From NCBI GenBank assembly GCA_028718545.1, contig JAQULT010000006.1, positions 1 through 50,746 on the forward strand: a DNA stretch of 50,746 bases, written 5' to 3'. Within the stretch, counting starts at the first letter, position 1, and every line of letters starts with the position of its first letter. Under the pieces are notes generated by a model. The model was not told where the DNA came from. It worked only from the letters and a program-made list of their open reading frames with translations, and made no database searches. Made by a program: the position numbers and the translations under genes. This document shows positions 16,513-26,040 of the stretch, piece after piece. The DNA comes from Fidelibacterota bacterium (GTDB taxonomy: Bacteria > Fidelibacterota > Fidelibacteria > Fidelibacterales > Fidelibacteraceae).

Positions 16513-18758
16513 GAAAACACCGGCTCATCCTGCCCGGACTTCTGATCGCATCTCTGCTGTTCGCCACAGGAAATGAATCCAAAGGCATGCATCAGATCGA
16601 ATGGGAGGCGCATCGCAATGATGCGGGGCATATGCATTTTGAAAAAAGCCTTGCGGTTTCCGTCGATCCCCTTCAAGCCCGCGACCCTTCGCATCCCGGA
16701 CCGACCCATGCGGTGTTCGGTTACCTTCCCGACTGGAACCGGAATACGGCACCGCAATATTTTGATTATGATGTGCTGACGCATATTGCCCTTTTTGACT
16801 TCACCGTATCCACAAACGGGAATATCAGCGGCTATCCGGCGGGCTGGCCGAATGACTGGATCACGACCATGAACACCGCACATGCCAACGGTGTTAAGCT
16901 CATTATGTGTGTCGTTGAATTCAATGCCGACGATATCAATGCACTGATCAACAGCGGCAGCGCAAGCCAGAACTTTTATGCGCAGGTCGCCTCCATTATC
17001 CGGCAATACAATCTTGACGGTGTCAACATCGACTTTGAAGGTCCGCGAAGCGAGGACCGCGGTGCGCGGATGAACAACTTCATGCGCGGATTGACGGATT
17101 ATATCCATACCGAGATAGGCCCGGAACAAGAGATCTCTTTTGCCGGTCCCGCAGTGAACTGGTCGGGCTGGGACCTTCCGGGACTGGTCAATGCCTGCGA
17201 TTATGTTTTTATTATGGGATATGCCTACTGGTATAACGGCTCACCCACCACCGGCCCCTGTGCGCCGATCGGCGGCAGCACCTACAATCTGGTACAGACC
17301 CTGGTCAGCAATGACCGCGGATATGGGAACTGCGACCCCTCCAAACTGATACTGGGACTCCCCTACTACGGCAACCGCTGGGAGGTCAGCGAAACTCAGA
17401 AAGATGTCGAAAATGCCAGCACGCTCGGCAGCGGCAGTTCCGTATTCTACTACTCGGCAAAAGGACTCTTTGAAACGTACGGCAAGATCCGCTCCGACCG
17501 TTATGAAGATACCTGGACCTATTATCAAAGCGGCGGGAAATGGTATCAGGCCTGGTGTAACGATGAAATCAGTCTGGATGCCAAGGAAAAGCTGGTATTC
17601 TCCCACCGGCTGATGGGGACCGGCATGTGGGCGCTGGGCTATGACACAAATAATCCGGAACTATGGCAGATCCTGCGCAATAATTTTCTGCAGGAAGACT
17701 CCCTGCTGATCGATAATTTCGAAGACAGCTTCGATCATTTTTACCGGGCGCCGTCTTACAGCAGTTCAACCCGCGGTATTCACAGCGATTCTTCTATCGA
17801 CACGGTGAGTTCCGCGGCTTTTCTGGGAAACGGTTCCCTGAAGATCCAACTCAAGGATGATCCCGCCTCTTCCGCCGACTGGCAGGTCCGCCTTTTATCC
17901 GGAAGCGGAATGCCGGAAAATAACGTTTATTTGCTTCCGGACCGCGAGATCGTGCTTGCGCTAAAAACGGATCAGGCCGGCGTAAGCGCAGCGCTTCTGA
18001 TCGATGACAAAAGCGGAAACGAACTGGAAATATCCCGGTTGCAGTCCATTATTGGCGACGGAGAGTGGCATTCTTATGTCTTTGATCTGCGGCCGGCGGC
18101 GGACTGGCAGCCTTTTTCCGGCGGAAACGGAAGTATCGATGGCGCGAATATCAGCATCGACGGCATTTATTTCAGCGCAGCGGAACAAGCGGAAGACCGG
18201 GTGATTTACCTTGATGCAGTTCGCAGCAATAAACGGAAGGATCCGCTGTATTTTACCCTTTCCGGATATATCCGTTCCGGAGGCAACGGTATCCCGGGAG
18301 TAGATATTGCCGATACTTTAAGTAACGGTGCGGGTTATTTTGAGTGCAGCTATCCCTGGGGAAGTACAGTCCTTCTGCATCCGGAAAAACTCGATTGGAT
18401 CTTTAGTCCGGAACAGTGTTTTATCGAACGCGTCAATCGTGACAGCGCACTGACATTTTCGGCCATCTATACAGATACCGTTCTGTTGCCCGGCGACTAC
18501 CGCCTTTATCAGAATTATCCCAATCCTTTTAATACGCGTACAACGCTGCGCTACCGAATTCCAATCCCGGGCCGGGTCCGGATCGCCATCTATGATCTCA
18601 ATGGTAAATTCGTATGTGATCTGATAAACCGGCAGCACGAAGCCGGAGATTTTCAATCAGACTGGGATGCCGGTACCGCAGCGGCAGGTCTATATCTTGC
18701 CGTACTTCATATTGACGAAAGGATCCGGGCAAGCCGTAAAATGCTTCTCCTGAAGTAA
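16509..18758 (+). CDS. Secreted GH18 glycosidase with sorting-type C-terminal tail
   Basis: A 749-residue exported enzyme. It has a signal peptide over about residues 1-20, then a GH18 (chitinase-like) barrel from about 65 to 400. The active-site strand is LDGVNIDFEG. The general acid is Glu177; the family's second Asp is Asn173 here. A beta-sandwich, probably carbohydrate-binding, follows (about 415-575), then a short Ig-like/carboxypeptidase-regulatory-like piece. The last ~85 residues are a FlgD-like tail starting YQNYPNPFN and ending KMLLLK, as in T9SS-type sorting domains of FCB bacteria. It likely degrades chitin or peptidoglycan-like glycans outside the cell. Its ATG overlaps the dnaG stop (ATGA). 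Confidence 0.9.
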   Translation: MRKHRLILPGLLIASLLFATGNESKGMHQIEWEAHRNDAGHMHFEKSLAVSVDPLQARDPSHPGPTHAVFGYLPDWNRNTAPQYFDYDVLTHIALFDFTVSTNGNISGYPAGWPNDWITTMNTAHANGVKLIMCVVEFNADDINALINSGSASQNFYAQVASIIRQYNLDGVNIDFEGPRSEDRGARMNNFMRGLTDYIHTEIGPEQEISFAGPAVNWSGWDLPGLVNACDYVFIMGYAYWYNGSPTTGPCAPIGGSTYNLVQTLVSNDRGYGNCDPSKLILGLPYYGNRWEVSETQKDVENASTLGSGSSVFYYSAKGLFETYGKIRSDRYEDTWTYYQSGGKWYQAWCNDEISLDAKEKLVFSHRLMGTGMWALGYDTNNPELWQILRNNFLQEDSLLIDNFEDSFDHFYRAPSYSSSTRGIHSDSSIDTVSSAAFLGNGSLKIQLKDDPASSADWQVRLLSGSGMPENNVYLLPDREIVLALKTDQAGVSAALLIDDKSGNELEISRLQSIIGDGEWHSYVFDLRPAADWQPFSGGNGSIDGANISIDGIYFSAAEQAEDRVIYLDAVRSNKRKDPLYFTLSGYIRSGGNGIPGVDIADTLSNGAGYFECSYPWGSTVLLHPEKLDWIFSPEQCFIERVNRDSALTFSAIYTDTVLLPGDYRLYQNYPNPFNTRTTLRYRIPIPGRVRIAIYDLNGKFVCDLINRQHEAGDFQSDWDAGTAAAGLYLAVLHIDERIRASRKMLLLK

Positions 18759-18849
18759 CAGTACCTTTCGAGCAATAAACGCGGCATTTTTTATTTCACT
18801 TCATTATCCTGATGTATTATATTTTCATTGAATAAAATAAGGAATTCCA

Positions 18850-20076
18850 ATGAAAAAACGAACCCTGCTCATCAGCATTCTTGTACTGTTTGCGGCCTGT
18901 GCCAAGGTCCCGGTACGACCGGTACAAACCTTTGTGGATGAAATCCGGAGGGAATATTCACCCGATAGCCGGACTATGATCTTTAACGTGGAATATTCGC
19001 AAAGCGGCAAGGTTGTAACGCTCGACGGTGAAATGAACAGCATCGCCGGCCATGACAGTTTGATCAGCCGCCTGCAGCGCGAAGGCTATACGGTCGCCAA
19101 CAAGATCCGTTTATTGCCCTCGGATGAACTGGCGGGAAAGATCTACGGCGTGGTCAACCGCTCGGTCGCAAATCTGCGCGTTGAGCCTTCCGAACGCAGT
19201 GAAATGGCAAGCCAGGCAGTATTGGGAACCCCCCTTCGCGTCTACAAAAAACAGGGCGGCCAGTATATGGTACAAACACCCGACGATTATCTGGGCTGGA
19301 TGGAAGGAGATGCTTTTACGGCCATGACTCCAAAACAGTTCGGAGACTGGCTGAAAAGCGAAAAGATCATCTATCTTGCCGATCAGGGCTATGTCTATGA
19401 AAAAGCGGATAAAAATTCCGCTCCGATAACGGATATTACCGCGACGAGCCTTGCAAAAGCTCTGGATATCAAACCCGGTTTTGTAAGGATCGAATTTCCG
19501 GATGGCCGCAGCGGATATATTGAACGCGAAGCCTGCGAACATTTTGAATATTGGGCGACCCGTGTGGAATACATGGCAGAGCTGGGGGATAAATTTACCA
19601 GCAGCATCATTGCAAAAGCCAAGAGTTATATGGGCCGGCCCTATCTCTGGGGCGGAACCTCCACCAAAATGATGGATTGTTCCGGCTTTACCCGTATTGT
19701 TTATCTCCTTCACGGCATTTACCTGCCCCGTGACGCATCTCAGCAGGTCTTTGTCGGCAAGACCGTAGCGGAAGGCAAAGAACAGATGGACCGCCTGAAA
19801 CCCGGCGATCTGCTCTTTTTCGGACGGGTTCTGGAAAACGGTAAAGAACGCATCACCCATACCGGGATCTATCTGGGGAACGATCTTTTTATTCACGAGT
19901 CCGGTGTTGTCGCAATTGAGAGTTTCAATCCCGAACACGAGAATTACAGCGCTTACCGGCACAATCAGTTCATCCGGGCAAAGGATGTTGTTAACCACAT
20001 TGGAAAGCTTGGCGTAATGCACGTATTTAATCACCCGCTCTTTTTCAGGGAGGAATTTTACCGGCCGATGCAATAA
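18850..20076 (+). CDS. NlpC/P60 cell-wall hydrolase lipoprotein with SH3 domains
   Basis: A 408-residue lipoprotein: the lipobox LFAAC places the acylated Cys at 17. Two SH3b-like regions (about 95-160 and 170-232) would bind peptidoglycan. The C-terminal NlpC/P60 domain has Cys277 in MDCSGF, His337 in THTGIY and His349 in FIHESG as the catalytic triad region. Such enzymes cut gamma-D-Glu-diaminopimelate bonds in stem peptides. A good GGAATTCCA-type leader precedes the ATG, and an intrinsic terminator follows 3 bp after the stop, so it is probably monocistronic. Confidence 0.93.
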   Translation: MKKRTLLISILVLFAACAKVPVRPVQTFVDEIRREYSPDSRTMIFNVEYSQSGKVVTLDGEMNSIAGHDSLISRLQREGYTVANKIRLLPSDELAGKIYGVVNRSVANLRVEPSERSEMASQAVLGTPLRVYKKQGGQYMVQTPDDYLGWMEGDAFTAMTPKQFGDWLKSEKIIYLADQGYVYEKADKNSAPITDITATSLAKALDIKPGFVRIEFPDGRSGYIEREACEHFEYWATRVEYMAELGDKFTSSIIAKAKSYMGRPYLWGGTSTKMMDCSGFTRIVYLLHGIYLPRDASQQVFVGKTVAEGKEQMDRLKPGDLLFFGRVLENGKERITHTGIYLGNDLFIHESGVVAIESFNPEHENYSAYRHNQFIRAKDVVNHIGKLGVMHVFNHPLFFREEFYRPMQ

Positions 20077-20078
20077 TT

Positions 20079-20105
20079 AAAAAGGGGCTGACGCCCCTTT
20101 TTTCT
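20079..20105. terminator. Bidirectional intrinsic terminator
   Basis: The stem AAAGGGGC/GCCCCTTT with a TGA(C)-type loop is flanked by an A run on the left and a T run on the right. It can therefore end both the NlpC/P60 gene (plus) and the convergent outer-membrane operon (minus). Confidence 0.9.
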
Positions 20106-20120
20106 TTTCCCCTTAAATAA

Positions 20121-21884
20121 TCAGAAGATCCAGTTAAAACGTAAATTTCCCGACTGGTTGTAGCGGTCCGCTGCCGCGCTTTGACGAATGTGTTCAAGCC
20201 GGTAACTAAAGACCAGAAAATTTCCGATCTGCAGGGAAATTCGCCCGCCTATGCGCCGGGAGTGGTAACTTTCGATCCGGTTCGTCATATCCAGATAGCG
20301 GAAATCCTGCCGGTAGGAAAACACCGGCCCCAGGGACAGGCTGCTGCGCCGTACGCGATAGCCAGGCATAAGCTCGATTTTCAGCGTGTACTTGCCGTCG
20401 CTGCGTTCCTGGATAAATCGTTCCCAATCCAGCAGGCCGTTATCTTCCAGGCGGAAAAATACATAGGCGTTGATAAACGTGCGCCCACCGGTGAACCAGC
20501 GAAGATTCTGCTGCAGGCTGATGCCGCGGAAGACCATGCTTTGAACATGGACAAAGGCCGAATCCTCATGGTCGTAAACAAAGTAATTGGCATAGATCTC
20601 CTGTTTAGCGTTCCAGTGGATCCGTTCGGGGATTTGCGTATTGATCTCGGACTTTAGTGCAAAAACCCGGTTCCAGTGATTTTGGGCGGAGCGCTGATGG
20701 AAGAGATAAACATAATGGTGCAGGAACATATTCCCCGAAAGGGTCAGGCTGCTATGTTCGTCCAGGCGGTGATGCCAGGCGGGCGTCAAAGAGTAGGTCA
20801 GTTCGTCCCGGTCGTCATAATTGTTGGTATCGGGAGTATCGTAGTAAAGCAAAGAACCCAGATAATTCACCGAAAGGCTGTCCTTTTCGCTCAATTGCCA
20901 GGAAATGCGTGTCAGGATATTTTTCTTATCAAAAATATAATCCGCCGGAAGGCTGATGGCCGGATTGTCCGCCCGGGTGCGGCTTTGTTTATAATCGTTG
21001 GAAAAACCCAGATAGCCTTTAAAAGCACCGTAGCGTCCGCGCAGGCGGATGTCATTTTCAAAACCCAGCAACTCCCTTGTCCGGCTTTGTTTTTCCTGAT
21101 CGTAATTGAAGCTGAGTCCGTCGCTGCTGCCGGAAAAATGCATACGGTAGTCCAGGGCCAGGTTTTTACTGAAACGGTAATGCAGGTCGTTCTCCAGATA
21201 TGCGGTCAGATTGATGCGTTCTTCCGTATCAGCGTTGCGGTTCACATAGTACTCCCGGTTATAGGCGCTGAAGCCCGCGCTCAGGTCGTTGCGAAAGGCT
21301 TCGGTATTGCGCATGCAGAAGCGCACCCGGTTGTCGAAAGTATAGTTCTCTCGCTGACCCATGCGCGAATAATCCCAATTCAGTTCGGGATAAAAGAACA
21401 GTCCTGCCATATTCCGGCTCAATTCCATACCGCCGTACCAGCCCGGATCCCGGATCCCCAGCCGCGTTTCACGGGCGTAGCCGCTTTCCAGCGTCAGCCG
21501 GTAGCCCTGTTTCCGGTATTCGCCCTTTAGCCCCAGACGGTTCTGATCATAATCGTAGGCATGATAGGTCTGTCCGTCGCGAAAAAGAAAATACTTCCCG
21601 CTCAAGCCTGCGCGCCATTGCGGTGAAAAGAGATATAATCCGTCCAAAGAAATATCGCTTTGTGTTTTCAGGCGGGATGTCTCGCTGTAGACCGAGCTGG
21701 CGTTACGGATACGGCCGGTAAATTGAACTTTTCCGAATTCCGCACGGAAACGGTTGGCGCCTCCGAACATGAAGTAATGATTGAGTTGTTCGGCATAAAG
21801 CGTCAGGGTATCCGCCACCGGCAGGGCTGCGTATTGCAGCGCCGGCAACAGGATCGTCAACAGGATGAAACGTTTGATCTTCAT
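20121..21884 (-). CDS. Outer-membrane beta-barrel protein (unknown family)
   Basis: A 587-residue exported protein with a signal peptide (MKIKRFILLTILLPALQYAA). The rest is a long series of alternating polar/hydrophobic strands rich in Tyr, Arg and Phe, and it ends in an aromatic residue (RFNWIF), typical of outer-membrane barrels. I could not assign a family. Its start overlaps the LpxH-like gene stop by ATGA, making it the last gene of a five-gene operon. The linkage to a lipid A-type hydrolase suggests an envelope role, by inference only. Confidence 0.8.
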   Translation of the reverse strand: MKIKRFILLTILLPALQYAALPVADTLTLYAEQLNHYFMFGGANRFRAEFGKVQFTGRIRNASSVYSETSRLKTQSDISLDGLYLFSPQWRAGLSGKYFLFRDGQTYHAYDYDQNRLGLKGEYRKQGYRLTLESGYARETRLGIRDPGWYGGMELSRNMAGLFFYPELNWDYSRMGQRENYTFDNRVRFCMRNTEAFRNDLSAGFSAYNREYYVNRNADTEERINLTAYLENDLHYRFSKNLALDYRMHFSGSSDGLSFNYDQEKQSRTRELLGFENDIRLRGRYGAFKGYLGFSNDYKQSRTRADNPAISLPADYIFDKKNILTRISWQLSEKDSLSVNYLGSLLYYDTPDTNNYDDRDELTYSLTPAWHHRLDEHSSLTLSGNMFLHHYVYLFHQRSAQNHWNRVFALKSEINTQIPERIHWNAKQEIYANYFVYDHEDSAFVHVQSMVFRGISLQQNLRWFTGGRTFINAYVFFRLEDNGLLDWERFIQERSDGKYTLKIELMPGYRVRRSSLSLGPVFSYRQDFRYLDMTNRIESYHSRRIGGRISLQIGNFLVFSYRLEHIRQSAAADRYNQSGNLRFNWIF

Positions 21885-22672
21885 GTTTTATTGCTGAAAT
21901 TAAGCAGCCGGAAACCGGAGCTTTTATCCCAGACACCGTAGCTGCGATGCCGGATCCAGTCCCCCAGGATCGCGCTATGTTTTTCTCCGTAACCTTTGCA
22001 TAGCGGTTTATGTACGTGACCGCAAAGGACAATATCGTAAGCTTCCCGGAATTTGTCCAGAAGAAAATCCTGCATGCGGCCGATGATCTTTTCCGGGACC
22101 TCGGGAATACGATCCAGAACCCGGTTATAGTGGCTGACGCGTTCACCCAGATAATAGATCAGCGGCGCCGGAAGGCATTTCAACAGGGCAATGGCCGGCG
22201 CGGCATGCAGGATCCTGCGGATCAGCGGATATCCGAAATGGTTGTATACGACCTGATCGCCGTGTACACAATAAAAACGGATTTGTTCATATTCAAAGCT
22301 CAGGGCTTCCCGATAGTAGCATATTCCCAGCTCCTCTGTCAGGTATCCGGGAATCCAGTAATCGTGGTTCCCTCCGATGTAGTGGATGGGAATTCCCGCC
22401 TTTCGCAGTTCAGCAAGGCTCTTGACTACCGGTTTTAAGGCTTTGGGAATGTAGGAGCGGCAATCAAACCAGAAATCAAAAAAATCTCCGAGAATAAACA
22501 GTGTACCCTTGCTTTCCGCAATTTCCCGCAACAGTTCCAGCAAATCCTTTCTGCGGGCGTCCTGCTCCGTTCCGCGCCGAGTGGACAGATGAATGTCCGA
22601 TAAAAAATAAAAGGGCGGTTGGGGGACAATTTCGAGGTGATCCAGAGGTATTGTGATTTTATGCTGTTTCAT
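21881..22672 (-). CDS. LpxH-like UDP-2,3-diacylglucosamine hydrolase
   Basis: A 263-residue calcineurin-like metallophosphoesterase with the LpxH layout. Metal motifs are LSDIHLS (Asp26, His28), GDFFDFWFD (Asp63), GGNHDYW (Asn102, His103), YCVHGDQV and LCGHVHKP. LpxH removes UMP from UDP-2,3-diacylglucosamine to give lipid X, the fourth step of lipid A synthesis, on the cytoplasmic face of the inner membrane. The FWFD motif is characteristic of the LpxH branch. It is coupled to malQ upstream and the barrel gene downstream by ATGA overlaps. Other LpxH-like phosphoesterases exist, so I withhold the symbol. Confidence 0.85.
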   Translation of the reverse strand: MKQHKITIPLDHLEIVPQPPFYFLSDIHLSTRRGTEQDARRKDLLELLREIAESKGTLFILGDFFDFWFDCRSYIPKALKPVVKSLAELRKAGIPIHYIGGNHDYWIPGYLTEELGICYYREALSFEYEQIRFYCVHGDQVVYNHFGYPLIRRILHAAPAIALLKCLPAPLIYYLGERVSHYNRVLDRIPEVPEKIIGRMQDFLLDKFREAYDIVLCGHVHKPLCKGYGEKHSAILGDWIRHRSYGVWDKSSGFRLLNFSNKT

Positions 22673-24144
22673 TTCAAAGCAATTCTGCCGCTTTTTTCTG
22701 TCAGTTCCTTTAATTCCCGTGTCAAATTTTCCGGCGGATCAAAATCCTGTAGCTGCCAGCGCCAGTTATTTTCGGTGGTTCCCGGAATGTTCATGCGCGC
22801 ATCGCTGTTCAGGTCCAATATATCCTGGAGAGGAATAACGGACCACATTGCGCAGGATTCATGGGCCATCTTTATCAGCTCCAAGCTGACAGTATCACAA
22901 GAGGAATCCAAATAGCATTTCAGCATTGCTTTTTCATGTTCACCGGCCTTTTCATACCAGCCCCGGGTGGTGTCGTTATCATGGGTGCCCGTATAGACCA
23001 CAAAACGGTCCTTCGGATCAAAATTTTCCGGAAGATAGGGGTTTTCGGCATTACTGTTAAAAGCAAACTGCAGGATCTTCATGCCGGGATAAGCGAATTG
23101 TTTTCGCAGGGCATCCACATCCGGAGTAATGACACCCAGATCCTCGGCAATAACCTGCAGTCCGGGCAGTTCCCGGTGCAGGACCCTGAAGACCGCTTCC
23201 CGGGGACCTTCCACCCACTCCCCTTTTTCTGCTGTCGCTGCGCCGTATGGCACTTCATAGGCAGCACAGAATCCGCGGAAATGATCAATACGGATGATAT
23301 CCGCCAGACTGCAGGCAACGCGCGTGCGTTCCACCCACCAGCGATAATCCTCTTTCTTCATTGCCTCCCAGTTATAATGCGGCTGTGCCCATAATTGTCC
23401 CGTCTTGGTAAACAAGTCCGGCGGCACACCGGTCCAAACTTTAGGATAACCATCCTGATTTAACTTAAACAGGTCGCGGTGCGCCCAGACATCCGCGGAA
23501 TCGCCGGAGATAAAAATGGGAATGTCACCGATAATACGGATACCTTTGGCGTTGGCATAATATTTCAGAGCCTTCCATTGCCGGAACAGCAGGAACTGCC
23601 GGTATTTAAAATTCCGGATGGACGCGGCATGTTTCTTCTCCCATTCCCGGATAGCCGTCGTTTCACGGTCGCGCAGGGGTTTGGGGAAATCATACCAGCT
23701 CCCGGGATATTGTTCGCGAATGCTCATGAACAGAGCCGTATCCTGCAGCCAGTAAGCGTGCTCGGCACAGAATTCCCGGAATTCTCCCTCTTTTCCGGGA
23801 TTGCGATCGGGATCGCAGGCCAGTGCCAGGGCTTTTTCCCGGATCCGGTCTCCGGGTTCCCGGCCGGGACAGAGCAGGGCTTCGCAATTCCGTTCATCGA
23901 TGAATCCCTCTTGGCAGAGAAGTTCCGGACTGATATAGGCATCGCTGATTGCATTGGCCGAAAAGCTGGTATAGGGGGAACCGGTCCCGTCGGGATAATT
24001 CAGCGGCAGGATCTGCCACAGCGACTGTCCCGCCGCTTCCAGCCAATCGGCAAAGCGGTAGGCTTCATTGCCAAAATCGCCCTTCCCGAAACGGGAGGGT
24101 AGAGAACTGATATGCATCAGCACGCCCGCAAAACGTTCCTTCAT
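22669..24144 (-). CDS. malQ: 4-alpha-glucanotransferase (GH77, amylomaltase)
   Basis: A 491-residue enzyme of normal GH77 length. N-terminal features are GVLMHISSLPS and QILPLNYPDGTGSPY. The catalytic residues lie in IRIDHFRGF (nucleophile Asp), VIAEDLGVITPDV (acid/base Glu) and TGTHDNDT (transition-state Asp). It transfers alpha-1,4-glucan segments in maltodextrin and glycogen metabolism. It sits in an operon with a MATE exporter, a DUF1232 protein and LpxH, an unusual mix; no other glycogen genes are in the window. Confidence 0.96.
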   Translation of the reverse strand: MKERFAGVLMHISSLPSRFGKGDFGNEAYRFADWLEAAGQSLWQILPLNYPDGTGSPYTSFSANAISDAYISPELLCQEGFIDERNCEALLCPGREPGDRIREKALALACDPDRNPGKEGEFREFCAEHAYWLQDTALFMSIREQYPGSWYDFPKPLRDRETTAIREWEKKHAASIRNFKYRQFLLFRQWKALKYYANAKGIRIIGDIPIFISGDSADVWAHRDLFKLNQDGYPKVWTGVPPDLFTKTGQLWAQPHYNWEAMKKEDYRWWVERTRVACSLADIIRIDHFRGFCAAYEVPYGAATAEKGEWVEGPREAVFRVLHRELPGLQVIAEDLGVITPDVDALRKQFAYPGMKILQFAFNSNAENPYLPENFDPKDRFVVYTGTHDNDTTRGWYEKAGEHEKAMLKCYLDSSCDTVSLELIKMAHESCAMWSVIPLQDILDLNSDARMNIPGTTENNWRWQLQDFDPPENLTRELKELTEKSGRIALK

Positions 24145-24156
24145 GCGCTTCCTTTT

Positions 24157-24540
24157 TTAAAAAATATTTTGAAAATCAACTTTGATCTTAAAGAGCAGGT
24201 CCCGCCATTCCTTCAGACTAATGTCGTGCTCCCAGTGCGCATCCAGCAGTTCCGCCGGGGTATCCCGGATCACCCGCTGGACAGTATGAAAGATCAGCAA
24301 CACATCGTCCACATAATTCAGCAGCTGCAGCGGAAAGGTCTTTAATTTGCGGAATTTCAGATTAAAGGGCAGGATCAGGTACAAAGCGCTCCCGCCAATC
24401 CACCATTTGACCGAACGCGGCGTAGCCGGATCGCGCAGAAGCCGGTAAAACATTTTCAGCAGGGGCGGCACCCCGCGCACGATCTCCTTAAGTGCTTCTT
24501 TCGTCGATACGTTCAACGGATAACTGAGTTGCTCTTTCAT
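24157..24540 (-). CDS. DUF1232 (YkvA-like) membrane protein
   Basis: A 127-residue protein from MKEQLSYPLN, with a good GGAGAG site; an upstream ATG at 24573 is less supported. The centre matches DUF1232: DPATPRSVKWW, then a hydrophobic helix ALYLILPFNL and LNYVDDVLLIF. The family's Pro-Phe/Ile-Asn/Asp-Leu core is present, though the usual second acidic motif is diverged. Function unknown. It overlaps the MATE gene by 53 bp and precedes malQ by 12 bp. Confidence 0.75.
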   Translation of the reverse strand: MKEQLSYPLNVSTKEALKEIVRGVPPLLKMFYRLLRDPATPRSVKWWIGGSALYLILPFNLKFRKLKTFPLQLLNYVDDVLLIFHTVQRVIRDTPAELLDAHWEHDISLKEWRDLLFKIKVDFQNIF

Positions 24541-25909
24541 AGATCTCTCCGGAAATGAATGTTTTTTCTTCAATCTTTTTCATACTGCCGCGGATCCAGG
24601 TAAATGCGATCACGGCCGCGCTGAAAGAGGAAATGATCTGCGCAATGAACACTCCCTGTACGCCCCACCCGAGGACTTGCGTAAACAGGATAGCCAGGGG
24701 AACCACGATGATCGCGATCCGGATCGTGGTAATAATCAGTCCGGGTACACCCTTCCCGAAACCCTGGAACACGCGTCCGCTGATCATTCCGATCACAATG
24801 AAAGGATAGGCAAAAACGTTGTAGCGTACATACATGATGCCGACACTGGTGATCGCGGGTTCCGTGGAGAATATACGGATAAAATACGGAGAAATCAGGT
24901 AAAAGAAAATTCCCAGGGTCAGGGCGATGATCTCTCCGCAGCCGATCACGTACAAATAGGTTGAACGCATCAGATCAAAACGTTTGGCACCGTAAAGCAT
25001 GCCGGTCAGTGTCACCATGGCCGATGCACAGGCCATGATCGGCAGGAAGAAGAGTTGATCCATGCGCATCCCCACACCGACTCCGGCAACCGCGTCACTG
25101 CCGAAAATGACGACAATGCGATTAAAGAGCATCTGTCCCAGTGACATGACCACAAAAGCCAGCGAAGCCGGCAAGCCGACACGGAAAATCGTCTTCAGGA
25201 TATCCCAGGAGAAAGAAAAGTCACCAAAAGCGAACTGTACCAGACTGCCTTTGCGGATAAAGAAGAAATAAATATACAGCAGTGTTACCACCAGATGTGC
25301 CGTGATGGTTGCCCAGGCGGCACCGGCAATTCCCAGTTTAAAGGCAAAGATATAGATGGGATCCAGGATCACGTTAACTATCGTCCCGATGATCATAAAA
25401 CGGACCGGCGTGCGCACATCGCCCTCGCCCGTCAGAACGGAGCGGAAGAATTCATTCAGGATATTAAACACAAAACCGAAAACAATGACCTCAAAGTACT
25501 GTACCGCCAGTCCCAGGATATTTTCCGGCGCACCTAAAAGCCGAAAAATAGGATAACGGAATACAATGCTCAGGACAGATATCAGAATGCCCAGTACCAC
25601 CCCGATGATCACCGTATGTTCGGCGGCATTGTTGGCTAAACGTTTATTTTTTGCACCCAGAGCACGCGAGATCAGCGAGGTAATTCCGATTCCCAGACCG
25701 AAACAGATGCTGATGGCAAAAAATACGAAGGGCAGATTGAATTGCATGGCCGCAATGGCATCGCCGCCGATCCGGCTGACAAAAAAGGTGTCGGTCAAGT
25801 TGTAGAGATACTGCACCACCATTCCGAAAAATACCGGCAAAGACAGGCTCCAGACGGCTTTACGGGGATGTGCAATAATTTTTTCGACGCGTGTTTGTTC
25901 TTCGGGCAT
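24488..25909 (-). CDS. MATE-family efflux transporter
   Basis: A 473-residue protein with about twelve hydrophobic helices in two related halves. It starts at MPEEQTRVEK behind AGGAATCC; an in-frame ATG at 25975 would add an unlikely tail. Typical MATE segments are LPVFFGMVVQYLYNLTDTFFVSRIGGDAIAA-like in helix 1 and GEGDVRTPVRFM between helices. MATE proteins exchange Na+ or H+ for cationic compounds. It is the first gene of the five-gene operon ending in the outer-membrane barrel. Confidence 0.93.
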   Translation of the reverse strand: MPEEQTRVEKIIAHPRKAVWSLSLPVFFGMVVQYLYNLTDTFFVSRIGGDAIAAMQFNLPFVFFAISICFGLGIGITSLISRALGAKNKRLANNAAEHTVIIGVVLGILISVLSIVFRYPIFRLLGAPENILGLAVQYFEVIVFGFVFNILNEFFRSVLTGEGDVRTPVRFMIIGTIVNVILDPIYIFAFKLGIAGAAWATITAHLVVTLLYIYFFFIRKGSLVQFAFGDFSFSWDILKTIFRVGLPASLAFVVMSLGQMLFNRIVVIFGSDAVAGVGVGMRMDQLFFLPIMACASAMVTLTGMLYGAKRFDLMRSTYLYVIGCGEIIALTLGIFFYLISPYFIRIFSTEPAITSVGIMYVRYNVFAYPFIVIGMISGRVFQGFGKGVPGLIITTIRIAIIVVPLAILFTQVLGWGVQGVFIAQIISSFSAAVIAFTWIRGSMKKIEEKTFISGEIYERATQLSVERIDERST

Positions 25910-26040
25910 AGGATTCCTGATATAATCTTTAAAGATAATTATTTGCGCAAATAAATGGAAACACTTTGTCAACAAACAAGAATAAGTTCGGATCTCTACG
26001 CATCCTTCCGGGATTTTTCAATTGCCGGCCAAAAGGAATG

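Noticed and set aside
19111-20073. 320-codon minus-strand frame
   Set aside because: Mirror of the NlpC/P60 gene, which has a lipobox and full catalytic motifs on the plus strand.
20676-21530. 284-codon plus-strand frame
   Set aside because: Antisense shadow of the outer-membrane barrel gene, which has a signal peptide and an aromatic C-terminus.
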